Shown in pieces: positions 9,009-16,507 of a stretch of DNA of 44,628 nucleotides (its first letter is position 1; every line of letters starts with the position of its first letter). Position numbers and translations under genes: made by a program. The notes beneath the pieces were generated by a model. The model did no database searches. It worked only from the letters and a program-made list of their open reading frames with translations, and had not been told where the DNA came from. This DNA comes from Desulfobacterales bacterium (GTDB lineage: Bacteria; Desulfobacterota; Desulfobacteria; Desulfobacterales; JAEINQ01), in assembly GCA_016342285.1 (NCBI GenBank), contig JAEINQ010000060.1, positions 1 to 44,628 of the forward strand. Direction: 5' to 3'.

Positions 9009-10039
9009 ACATGAAAAAGGAAAAACGGGTCACCATCAAGGACGTGGCCGGCCGTGCCAGCGTATCCATTGCCACGGTATCCCACGTAATCAATGAAACC
9101 CGGTTTGTCAGCGACGATCTCAAGGGGCGCATCCTTGCAGCCATCGAAGAGACCGACTACCAGCTCGACATGATGGCCGGCAGCCTGCGAAAGCAGAGCA
9201 CCCGTACCGTGGGGCTCATTGTCCCGGACATCTCAAACCCCATCTATGCCGAACTTTCCAAGCTCATCGAGAACAACCTGTTTGCGGACAACTTCACCCT
9301 GATCCTATGCAATTCGGAACACGATCCGTTTCGGGAAAAGAAATACCTGGACATGCTTCGAACCAAACGCGTGGATGGGGTGATCGTCATCCCGGCATCG
9401 GCGGACATCGCCCACATCAACGCCCTGGTGGCAAAGGGGCTCCCCATGGTCGTCCTGGACCGCCCGGTTTCAGGCGCCAGGGCCGATGCGGTCTTCATCG
9501 ACCACGAGCGGGCTGTCTTCGATGCGACCCAATACCTCGTCGGGCTGGGCCACCGGCGCATCGGCTACCTGGACAAGTCCCACGACGTTCCCCACAAGGC
9601 GCCGCGTCTCGACGGGTTTCATGCCGCTCTGAAGGTCCATGGCATCGACTTTGACGACACCCTGCACGTGGAAGCCGGCGTGACCTTCGAAGACGGCGCC
9701 TCGGCCATGGGCCGGCTCCTCCAGCGCGGCCCCCGGCCCACAGCGGTCATCGCCTTTGACGACGTGGTGGCCATGGGCGCCATGAGGGCCTGCCGCGACC
9801 GCGGCCTGGACATCCCCGATGACATCTCCGTGGTCGGCTTCGATGACATGCCCCTGTGCGCCTACACGGTTCCCCGGCTCACCACGGTGAAGTACCCGCG
9901 CCGGAAAATGGCCGAAACCGCCTGCGCTCTCCTGCTGGAACGGATCCGTAGCGGCATGGACGGCAACCGCCAGGAGATTGTTCTTCCCCTGGAGTTTATT
10001 GTCCGGGAATCCACGGCATTCCGCGGCGAGGCGCCATGA
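9005..10039 (+). CDS. LacI-family transcriptional regulator
   Basis: A 344-aa repressor with an N-terminal LacI helix-turn-helix (VTIKDVAGRASVSIATVSHV, residues ~9-28) and a hinge leading to a periplasmic-binding-protein-like ligand domain (TVGLIVPDISNPIYAEL; DGVIV; VVGFDDMPLC). It starts within the stop of the symporter gene (ATGA), and a second in-frame ATG lies two codons on. Inferred to bind the AGTTAAACGTTTAACT palindrome at the operon promoter, and perhaps the imperfect copies toward the divergent oxidoreductase. The effector is presumably the transported sugar or a derivative. Confidence 0.93.
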   Translation: MNMKKEKRVTIKDVAGRASVSIATVSHVINETRFVSDDLKGRILAAIEETDYQLDMMAGSLRKQSTRTVGLIVPDISNPIYAELSKLIENNLFADNFTLILCNSEHDPFREKKYLDMLRTKRVDGVIVIPASADIAHINALVAKGLPMVVLDRPVSGARADAVFIDHERAVFDATQYLVGLGHRRIGYLDKSHDVPHKAPRLDGFHAALKVHGIDFDDTLHVEAGVTFEDGASAMGRLLQRGPRPTAVIAFDDVVAMGAMRACRDRGLDIPDDISVVGFDDMPLCAYTVPRLTTVKYPRRKMAETACALLLERIRSGMDGNRQEIVLPLEFIVRESTAFRGEAP

Positions 10040-11202
10040 TCGGAAAGGACTTTTTTGTCACCCTGGCCTGCTCGCTCTCCCTGCTCTCCTACGGTCTGAC
10101 CATCTCTGTGGCCGGTCCGGCCATGGAAGGGATTCAACGCACTTTTTCCGTGGCTGCCGGTGCCGCCGGATTCCTGTTCACGGTTTTGTCCGTGGGCCTG
10201 ATTCTCACGGTTCTCCTCTCGGGATACCTCATCGGCCGTTGGTCCCTCAAAGGGGGCGGCGTACTGGGGCAGGGCCTTCTTACCGCCGGGCTGGCCCTTT
10301 GCGCCGCGGCCGATACCTATCCGGCGGGCATGGCAGCCTTTTTCCTCATGGGTATGGGCGGCGGGTGCATCGAGATCGCCACCAACACCACCGTGGCGGC
10401 CCTTCACCGGGAAAACCGGGCCACAGCCCTGAACCTGCTCCATTTTTGCTTCGGCGTGGGGGCACTGAGCGGACCGCTGATTTCCGGCTGGCTGATCGAG
10501 ACAGGAGCGGGATGGCAGGCGGCTTTTTCGGTCATTGCCGCTTTTTCCGGGTTGGTGACCGCAACCCTGGCCGTGTCTCGCTTTCCCCGGGACGCCGATC
10601 CGGGCCGCATGACCCGGGCCGTTGCCGCGACCCTGATGGGCAGCGGCTATATGCGCCTGATCTGTCTGGCGGTGGTGCTCTACGTGGGCATTGAAATGGC
10701 CATCACTTCCTGGGCGGTCCTTTTTATGGAGCGCACCTTGGGGGCGACACCCTTTTCGGCAGGTGCCAAGCTCAGTTATTTCTGGACGGCCATGACCTTT
10801 GGGCGTCTGCTTTGCGCCGGCCTGAGCCGAAGGCTCTCTTCCCGGGACATTCTCGTCGGGCTGACCCTGCCGGCCTGCGGTGCCATGGTGCTATTTGTAC
10901 TGGCGCCCAGTGCGATGATCGCCGGTCTGGCTCTGGCCATGACCGGGCTGTGCTTTTCCGGTCTGTTTCCGGTGCTGGTGGCCCTGTGCGGCAACCGGTT
11001 CCCCCAAATTATCGGCACCGGCACCCTTATCCTCATGGCCTTTATGGGGGTCGGCCTCATGGTCTTTCCCTGGCTTACCGGCGTCCTGGCCGAGAGCCTT
11101 TCCCTGAAAAGCGCCATGGCGGTCCTCGTCCTGGCTCTGGCAGCCCTGGCCGCCGCGGCGCTGAGAATCCGAAACCTTACCCCCCGGAGGTCTGTCCCAT
11201 GA
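10036..11202 (+). CDS. MFS transporter
   Basis: A 388-aa major facilitator with about 12 hydrophobic segments and an acidic/Gly-rich centre (GMGGGCIEIATNTTVAALH; FCFGVGALSGPLISGW) like FucP-type and related sugar MFS carriers. ATG 10036 overlaps the repressor stop by 4 bp. A second transporter in the same operon may export a product or import another substrate. It belongs to a different family from the upstream GPH symporter. No substrate can be assigned. Confidence 0.85.
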   Translation: MIGKDFFVTLACSLSLLSYGLTISVAGPAMEGIQRTFSVAAGAAGFLFTVLSVGLILTVLLSGYLIGRWSLKGGGVLGQGLLTAGLALCAAADTYPAGMAAFFLMGMGGGCIEIATNTTVAALHRENRATALNLLHFCFGVGALSGPLISGWLIETGAGWQAAFSVIAAFSGLVTATLAVSRFPRDADPGRMTRAVAATLMGSGYMRLICLAVVLYVGIEMAITSWAVLFMERTLGATPFSAGAKLSYFWTAMTFGRLLCAGLSRRLSSRDILVGLTLPACGAMVLFVLAPSAMIAGLALAMTGLCFSGLFPVLVALCGNRFPQIIGTGTLILMAFMGVGLMVFPWLTGVLAESLSLKSAMAVLVLALAALAAAALRIRNLTPRRSVP

Positions 11203-12317
11203 CCGTTCAGCCCCGACCGCTCAACGTTGCCATGATCGGCGTCGGCGACATCACCGACCTTCACTACCCGGCCTATGTCGACTTTGACCAGGCCGTGCTG
11301 CACACGATCTGTGATGCCAGTGAATCGGCCCTGGCCCGACGAAGCGCCCAGTGGGGGGTGAAACACAAGGCCACCGATTACCGGCAGGTCCTGGTCGACC
11401 CGGACATTGATCTGGTGGAGGTCAATCTGCCCCATCATCTGCACAAGGAAGTGGTGGTGGCCGCCCTTGGGGCAGGCAAGCACGTGGCCTGCCAGAAACC
11501 CATCGCGACCACCATCGCCGATGCCAAGGCCATGGTGACGGCCGCGGAGAAAAGTCGGGGAAGCTTTCGCGTCCTGGAGAACTTTGTTTTCTATCCACCT
11601 TATGAAAAAGCACGGGAACTGATTCTGGCCGGAGAGATCGGCGATCCGCTCACCATCCGGTTCAAGCTTGGCACCGGGCTCTTCGGCTCCCGGTGGATCC
11701 CGCTCAAGTCCGAACTGTGGCATCTGCGGGAAAGTGAAAAGGGGATGGGACAGGCGGTCTTTGATGACGGCTACCACAAGCTCTCCATGGCCATGCATTA
11801 CTTCGGCCCCGTGGCATCGGTCATGGGGTTCATCGGCCGTTCCTTCAATTATATCGATGAACCGGCCCAGCTCATGTGGCGCTACAAGGACAATCAGGTC
11901 CTGGGCAGCTTCGACAACGCTTTCTCCCCGAACCTGTATACCTTTTCGAAATACTTCCCGGCGGACGAACGCATCGAGGTTGTCGGCACCCGGGGGATGA
12001 TTTTTTTATCCCAATGCACCGGTCAGATCATGGATGCCCCGCCGCTGATTCTCTATCGCGACGGGAAAAGCGTTTTGTTTGAAGACCTTGAGACCGACTG
12101 GCAGGCCAGTTTTACCGCCGGTATCCGGGACTTTCCCGCTGCCATTTGCGAGGGGCGCCAGACACTGATCTCCGGAAAGCGCGCCCTGGAAATCCTTCAG
12201 ATGGCATTCGCCCTGATCATCGCCGCACAAAAGGGGGTCGAAGTCCGCCCCGACGAGGTAAGTGATGACATGATTGCCGAAACCCTTGGGAAAACAAAAC
12301 CGGATACCACGCCATGA
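11199..12317 (+). CDS. Gfo/Idh/MocA family protein with QKP in place of EKP
   Basis: A 372-aa Rossmann protein starting at ATG 11199 (CGGAGG at 11185-11190) and overlapping the MFS stop by 4 bp. The nucleotide-binding loop reads IGVGDIT (13-19). The catalytic motif is QKP at 99-101 (VACQKPIATT): the catalytic Lys is kept but the Glu is replaced. The C-terminal substrate domain is intact (DDGYHKLSMAMHYFG around the region of the family's catalytic Asp/His). Likely acts on the same substrate series as the divergent 457-aa family member. Confidence 0.85.
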   Translation: MTVQPRPLNVAMIGVGDITDLHYPAYVDFDQAVLHTICDASESALARRSAQWGVKHKATDYRQVLVDPDIDLVEVNLPHHLHKEVVVAALGAGKHVACQKPIATTIADAKAMVTAAEKSRGSFRVLENFVFYPPYEKARELILAGEIGDPLTIRFKLGTGLFGSRWIPLKSELWHLRESEKGMGQAVFDDGYHKLSMAMHYFGPVASVMGFIGRSFNYIDEPAQLMWRYKDNQVLGSFDNAFSPNLYTFSKYFPADERIEVVGTRGMIFLSQCTGQIMDAPPLILYRDGKSVLFEDLETDWQASFTAGIRDFPAAICEGRQTLISGKRALEILQMAFALIIAAQKGVEVRPDEVSDDMIAETLGKTKPDTTP

Positions 12318-13600
12318 CCAACCATTTCTTTGAATTCATCGGATGGGTGATGCTGAAATCGGCCCGAATCTTCTTCAGGCTGCCGGACCGGTTGCTGATA
12401 CTTCTCTTTTGCACGGTCGAGACCGTTTTGGGCTGGATCGACCCGGCCCATCCCGGAAGAGCTTCGACCCGGGAACTCCGGGAGGTTTTTCAAACCGACC
12501 CTGTCGGCGGCCGAACCATCCGAAATTTTTTCCTGAAAAGCCGCCATGCCCAGGGCCGGGCCCTATTTGCCGGCATGGTTCGACACCATGTGCGGGTACA
12601 GGGCCACCCTTATGCCGCCCCCCAGCCACCCGGCCCATCAAGGCTGGTGGGCCGACAGCTTAAAATCGGTCTGATCGGCGCCAGCCATGATCTTCATGCC
12701 CTGAAGTGTGCCTATGCCGAATTCGGGCCGGCCGAACTCATTGTTTTGGATCCCATGGGGCCGCTTCCGGACCTCGACGGCTTGGAGGTTGCCCGGATGA
12801 CACCCGAAGCCTTGGAAAGGATGGATCAGGCCGCGGCGCGCGGCATGGCCGTTTCCATTCACCATACGGCCGTCGATTCCCTGGAGAGCCTGCAACGGGT
12901 ACTATCCGTGGCCAAACGCACCAATGCCCCTTTTCGCCTCTTTTACCCCTATTTTCACTATCCGCCGGCAGTGAAAGTGAGGGACCTGATTCAACAGGGT
13001 GAAATCGGTGAGATCTGCCATGTCCGCATTCGTGCCACCATGGGTGCCCCTGGCTGGCTGGCAGACCACAAACCACCGCCCGCCATGGATTATCTGAGTC
13101 ACCCGGCCTTTGATCATTTTCTTCTCCTGGCCGACCTGGGAGGGCCCATCGACACCGTTGCCGCCTACCTCAACCCCATGCTCCCGGAAACCGGCGGCCA
13201 GGGCATGGTCGTCTGTAAATTCGCCTTTCCGGGGCGTTACGGAATCCTCGAATGCACCTTTGCCCCGCAACTTCACCTTGTCACCGAACACGAACCCTTC
13301 CTTCTGGAGGCGGAGATCGCAGGTTCTGACGGCATCATCTGGCTTCAGCGGGGCATGGCCCGGCGGACCTGTGATGCCCCCATTCGCGTCCGGGTGGGCC
13401 AGCGGGCCTACAGCATCGGCGTGGAATCGGGCTTTCCGGCCCAGTGGGGAGTCACCTACCGAAGCATGGCCGAGGAGATGGTCCATATGGTCAGGACTGG
13501 AAGGGAGCCTGCCGTCTCCGACAGCCTCCTTTGCAGCGCCTTTGAGGCCAGGGAAGCCGCCGGCCGGCCCGAGGCCGGCCAACGGGTGGTGGCGCTGTAA
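12314..13600 (+). CDS. Degenerate Gfo/Idh/MocA-like protein, likely non-catalytic
   Basis: A 428-aa protein, ATG 12314 overlapping the previous stop by 4 bp. An N-terminal extension of about 115 residues contains a hydrophobic stretch (RLLILLFCTVETVLGW, ~26-41) that could sit at the membrane. From about residue 115 the fold resembles Gfo/Idh/MocA (LKIGLIGASHDLHALK; FRLFYPYFHYPPAVKVRDLI; QGEIGEI). The Rossmann GxGxxG is lost (GASHDL), and the EKP position reads HHT (183-185), so neither normal cofactor binding nor the catalytic Lys is present. It may be a partner subunit or a pseudoenzyme. Confidence 0.65.
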   Translation: MTNHFFEFIGWVMLKSARIFFRLPDRLLILLFCTVETVLGWIDPAHPGRASTRELREVFQTDPVGGRTIRNFFLKSRHAQGRALFAGMVRHHVRVQGHPYAAPQPPGPSRLVGRQLKIGLIGASHDLHALKCAYAEFGPAELIVLDPMGPLPDLDGLEVARMTPEALERMDQAAARGMAVSIHHTAVDSLESLQRVLSVAKRTNAPFRLFYPYFHYPPAVKVRDLIQQGEIGEICHVRIRATMGAPGWLADHKPPPAMDYLSHPAFDHFLLLADLGGPIDTVAAYLNPMLPETGGQGMVVCKFAFPGRYGILECTFAPQLHLVTEHEPFLLEAEIAGSDGIIWLQRGMARRTCDAPIRVRVGQRAYSIGVESGFPAQWGVTYRSMAEEMVHMVRTGREPAVSDSLLCSAFEAREAAGRPEAGQRVVAL

Positions 13601-13668
13601 AGTGAAATCCGTCGACGTCTGTTCAACTCAAAGCGGGAATCCACGTCCTGTGGGTAAGGAGAAAGCCC

Positions 13669-14109
13669 ATGTACCGACCGATCTACGTTCCCGAGGCATC
13701 GGCCCTGGTCTTTGCCGCGGATTCATTCCGGAAGGGCCTGGGCTGGTTTTCCGCAACAATCAATGTGTTTGTCTGCGGTGCCCTGCAGGATCCCGAAAAG
13801 ATGCGGTCCCTGCTCGGACTTGCCCCGGCCTTTGCCCCGGCGGCTGTGACCGGTTACCGCAGGAGCGAGGAAACCATCGACGGCAAGACGATTCCTTTGA
13901 TGATACCGGCCTCGGACACCCCGGCCCAAATCCTGACCGGGGTGGTCTGGCTCCACCTGAGCGAAGCCGATCTGGGTCGGATCGAAGAAATCGAACTGGC
14001 CGGCGGGCATCGCCGGGCCGCTGGCCTCAAGGTTTGCATCGGCCAATTGCAGGTGGCTGCAACGACCTATATCAAGGCGGACCCGTGCCGCGGTCCAAAG
14101 CCGGCTTGA
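13669..14109 (+). CDS. AIG2/gamma-glutamylcyclotransferase-fold protein
   Basis: A 146-aa protein with the GGCT-like beginning INVFVCGALQDPEKMRSLLG, which matches the family's FxYGTLxxPxxxxxLLG pattern with Cys for Tyr, and a later IEEIELAGGHRRAA block that corresponds to the conserved Glu region. The family includes gamma-glutamylcyclotransferases that release 5-oxoproline from gamma-glutamyl compounds; activity here is unproven. ATG 13669 follows AAGGAGA. The gap from the operon (13601-13668) contains a 20-bp remnant (13635-13654) of the dispersed hairpin-ended repeat, so co-transcription is doubtful. It abuts the next gene tail-to-tail with no spacer. Confidence 0.7.
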   Translation: MYRPIYVPEASALVFAADSFRKGLGWFSATINVFVCGALQDPEKMRSLLGLAPAFAPAAVTGYRRSEETIDGKTIPLMIPASDTPAQILTGVVWLHLSEADLGRIEEIELAGGHRRAAGLKVCIGQLQVAATTYIKADPCRGPKPA

Positions 14110-14610
14110 TCACCCCAGGGGCAGGAGGTAGTCGGCCAGGCGGCTGGAGGTTTTTCTCAGGTTCATGCTCAGCAGGCGGGAGAGGCCCTTTAAGATGGTA
14201 ATGCCGATTTTGGGATGTTCTTCGAGAACCTGTTCGAACCCCTTTTGGGTCAGGGACACCAGGGCGGTGGCGGTTCGCGCCTTTACGGTGGCCGAACGCG
14301 GGGTGTTGTCGATGATGGCCATCTCGCCGATGGAACGGCGCTTGGCAATGGTGGCGATGACCACATCACCGCCGCCGGCCGATTCCTTATAGATGTCCAG
14401 TGCCCCTTCCACAACGAAGCAGACCGAATCCCCCTTGTCCCCCTCGCGAAAGAGCAATTCTCCGGGCTCGAGTTCGAAGTAGTTCATGTGCCGGGCGATA
14501 ACGGTCAGTTCGTTGCCCTGAAGGGCGTCAAAAAGAGGCAGGTCGATGAGAAAATCAATGATGGACGGGGCTTGCGATGGCGGATTCTTTTCCTTGTTTT
14601 TCTTGAACAT
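14110..14610 (-). CDS. Cyclic nucleotide-binding domain protein without HTH
   Basis: A 166-aa single-domain protein. Residues ~25-145 form a CRP-type cNMP-binding fold with GELLFREGDKGDSVCFVVEG and the phosphate-binding cassette SIGEMAIIDNTPRSATV. There is no C-terminal helix-turn-helix, so it is not a CRP/FNR transcription factor; it may be a stand-alone sensor or a regulator of a partner. GGAGGT precedes the ATG. It lies 33 nt downstream of rsmA on the same strand and is probably co-transcribed with it. Confidence 0.85.
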   Translation of the reverse strand: MFKKNKEKNPPSQAPSIIDFLIDLPLFDALQGNELTVIARHMNYFELEPGELLFREGDKGDSVCFVVEGALDIYKESAGGGDVVIATIAKRRSIGEMAIIDNTPRSATVKARTATALVSLTQKGFEQVLEEHPKIGITILKGLSRLLSMNLRKTSSRLADYLLPLG

Positions 14611-14643
14611 GGGACGACCTCCATCATAACCTTGATCCTGGAT

Positions 14644-15525
14644 TCACTTTGGGATCACCCCGTCACCATTTCTGTCATCGTAGCGGCGGTACAGGGCATT
14701 GGCCAGGCTTGAAAAGGTCCGGGCCGTCAGCGTTTCCGCCCGGCAGGTCGGATCCACCCCGGTCTCGGTCATGGCCGCTTCGATGGCCTCCGGCGTCATT
14801 TCCAGGCCGCCACCCCGAAGGGCGTTTCGAAGGATTTTGCGGCGCTGGCCAAAGCCGGCCTTGACCACACGGAACAAGAATTCCTCGTCTGCGGCCACCG
14901 GCGCCACCGGAGGCCTGAATCGGACTTCCACCACTTCCGAATCGACCTTGGGCCGGGGGAAAAAGCTGGCTGCTCCCACATCGGCGATTTTTCTGACATC
15001 GGCACAATAGTCGAGCATGACCGTGATGCGTCCGTAGGTTCTCGATCCCGGTGCCGCCGTCAACCGCTGGGCCAGTTCTTTTTGAAACATGAGTACGGCC
15101 CGTTGGATCAGGTGTCGGTTTTCGACCAGCTTGACCAGGACCTGGGAGGAAATATTGTAAGGCAGGTTGCCCATGACCACCAGGGGCCGTCCCTGGCCCT
15201 GTTGATGGATATCGTTGAAATCGACCCTCAGCACGTCGCGATGAACGATGATCACCTTGTCCTGGCCGGCCGCCTGAAGCTCGGTTCTGAGCAGATCGAT
15301 CATGCGCGGGTCTTTTTCGATGGCCACCAGTGATCCGGCTGCCCGGGCAGCCGGAATGGTCAGGGCACCCAGGCCCGCCCCGATCTCCACCACCGCATCT
15401 TCGGACGAAATTCCGGCACGGTTGACGATCATTGCCGCTGTGGACGGGTCGGTCAGAAAGTTCTGCCCCAGTTCTTTTCTGGCCTTCAGGTCCCAAGCGG
15501 AAAGCAGGGTTTTCGGAGATGTCAT
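14644..15525 (-). CDS. rsmA: 16S rRNA (A1518/A1519-N6) dimethyltransferase
   Basis: RsmA/KsgA dimethylates two adjacent adenines in the 3' terminal helix of 16S rRNA late in 30S assembly. The 293-aa sequence has the diagnostic KELGQNFLTDP (18-28), the SAM-binding VEIGAGLGALT (46-56) and the N6-adenine methyltransferase motif NLPY (120-123). Length is normal. It heads a two-gene unit with the cNMP-binding protein. Upstream lies a 559-bp gene-free spacer. Confidence 0.97.
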   Translation of the reverse strand: MTSPKTLLSAWDLKARKELGQNFLTDPSTAAMIVNRAGISSEDAVVEIGAGLGALTIPAARAAGSLVAIEKDPRMIDLLRTELQAAGQDKVIIVHRDVLRVDFNDIHQQGQGRPLVVMGNLPYNISSQVLVKLVENRHLIQRAVLMFQKELAQRLTAAPGSRTYGRITVMLDYCADVRKIADVGAASFFPRPKVDSEVVEVRFRPPVAPVAADEEFLFRVVKAGFGQRRKILRNALRGGGLEMTPEAIEAAMTETGVDPTCRAETLTARTFSSLANALYRRYDDRNGDGVIPK

Positions 15526-15647
15526 GGGTGCCTATGGATGCCAAAGCATCCGGTGTTGGTTGTTTTGCGTTTGGAACCATAATAAGTTTATCATGAAAAA
15601 ATATCTGCAAAATTAGCATGGGGAGCGGGGAAATTCAACACGCAGTA

Positions 15648-15772
15648 GGAATCAACGTCCTTTGGGCGTGGTCAGAGAAAACGGGCCATGCCGAGACACC
15701 GATGTTGCCAGTGACCAAAGTGAACTAAAGTTTGGAGTGAGTCCCGCCGGGGCGGGATTAAGGAATTCCGCC
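15648..15772. repeat. Hairpin-ended dispersed repeat, 5' part (copy A)
   Basis: About 125 bp aligns closely with the 5' half of the copy at 31306-31569: the end block around CGTCCTTTGGGCGTGGTCAG, then ATGCCGAGACA, AAAGTGAACTAAAGT, and the palindrome TCCCGCCGGGGCGGGA at 15742-15757. The 3' half of the full element is absent. Confidence 0.8.
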
Positions 15773-16084
15773 TATATGAATTCGTGAACCAAGGGCAGCC
15801 ATCGAGGCTGTTTCGTTTTTGCGGTCGCTTTGCTCCGCGGAGGCGAGTCCCTGGCAATTGCATTCCCTTGCCGGATGCAATAGAATGCCACATTGTATTC
15901 GTAAAATTCTGGATGACCACAAAGGGCACAACGTTCGTGTTCCCTGTGTGCGTTGTGCCTGCGGTTTGGAATGGCTTCTTAGGAATGCATCAAATTTGAA
16001 ACGTTTAGCTTGGTGCCCGCCCACGAATCGGTTTTTTGAGTGGAAGGGCACCATCCGGTGGAAATAACCCGCAAGGAGAACGAT
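15773..16084. other. Gene-free spacer
   Basis: No convincing coding frame or RNA gene is seen. Short repeated words occur, such as CACAAAGGGCACAACG (around 15918) with an approximate inverse near 15945, which looks like a degraded repeat. The ribosome-binding site AAGGAG at 16073-16078 serves the next gene. Confidence 0.5.
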
Positions 16085-16462
16085 GTGGCCAAGCGTAAAG
16101 GAAAATCCGTCAGCTTCGATGCCATGGTCAAATTTTTTCTTCAGTACCACAACATTCCCACCAAGAAGGACATCGATCGTCTTTTGGAACGGATCGACCG
16201 CCTCGAAGCGTTGGTTCAGCGCACCGCGGGCCCCGGCGTCGCCCGGAATACCGGCAGTGAACGCCGGTCCCGCCCCAAGGGGGAGGCCACGGCCGCTGAC
16301 ACGGTTCTTGGGGTGGTCCGGCGAGCCGGCCGGGAGATCGGTTTTGCCGATATCAAGAAACAGTCCGGTTTCGATGACAAGAAACTGCGCAACATCATTT
16401 ACCGCCTGAGCAAGCTGGACCGGATTCGACGGGTCCGCCGCGGTGTCTATGCGGCCAAATGA
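16085..16462 (+). CDS. Small winged-helix-like protein, unknown function
   Basis: A 125-aa basic protein. I chose GTG 16085 because AAGGAG (16073-16078) is 6 nt upstream; an in-frame ATG at 16040 lacks a site. The N-terminal half has KSVSFDAMVKFFLQYHNIP followed by a short coiled-coil-like helix (KKDIDRLLERIDRLEALV). The C-terminal half (VLGVVRRAGREIGFADIKKQ to IRRVRRGVYAAK) looks like a winged helix ending in a basic wing. DNA or RNA binding is an inference. It is 45 nt upstream of the M16 peptidase gene. Confidence 0.7.
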   Translation: MAKRKGKSVSFDAMVKFFLQYHNIPTKKDIDRLLERIDRLEALVQRTAGPGVARNTGSERRSRPKGEATAADTVLGVVRRAGREIGFADIKKQSGFDDKKLRNIIYRLSKLDRIRRVRRGVYAAK

Positions 16463-16507
16463 GGCCTTTGCCGCAGGCCCAATGCCAACACCATCACAGG
16501 AGCGACC

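Noticed and set aside
15915..15965. Possible CRISPR-like short repeats near CACAAAGGGCACAACG
   Set aside because: Only two degenerate words in inverse orientation, no regular spacer length and no cas genes.
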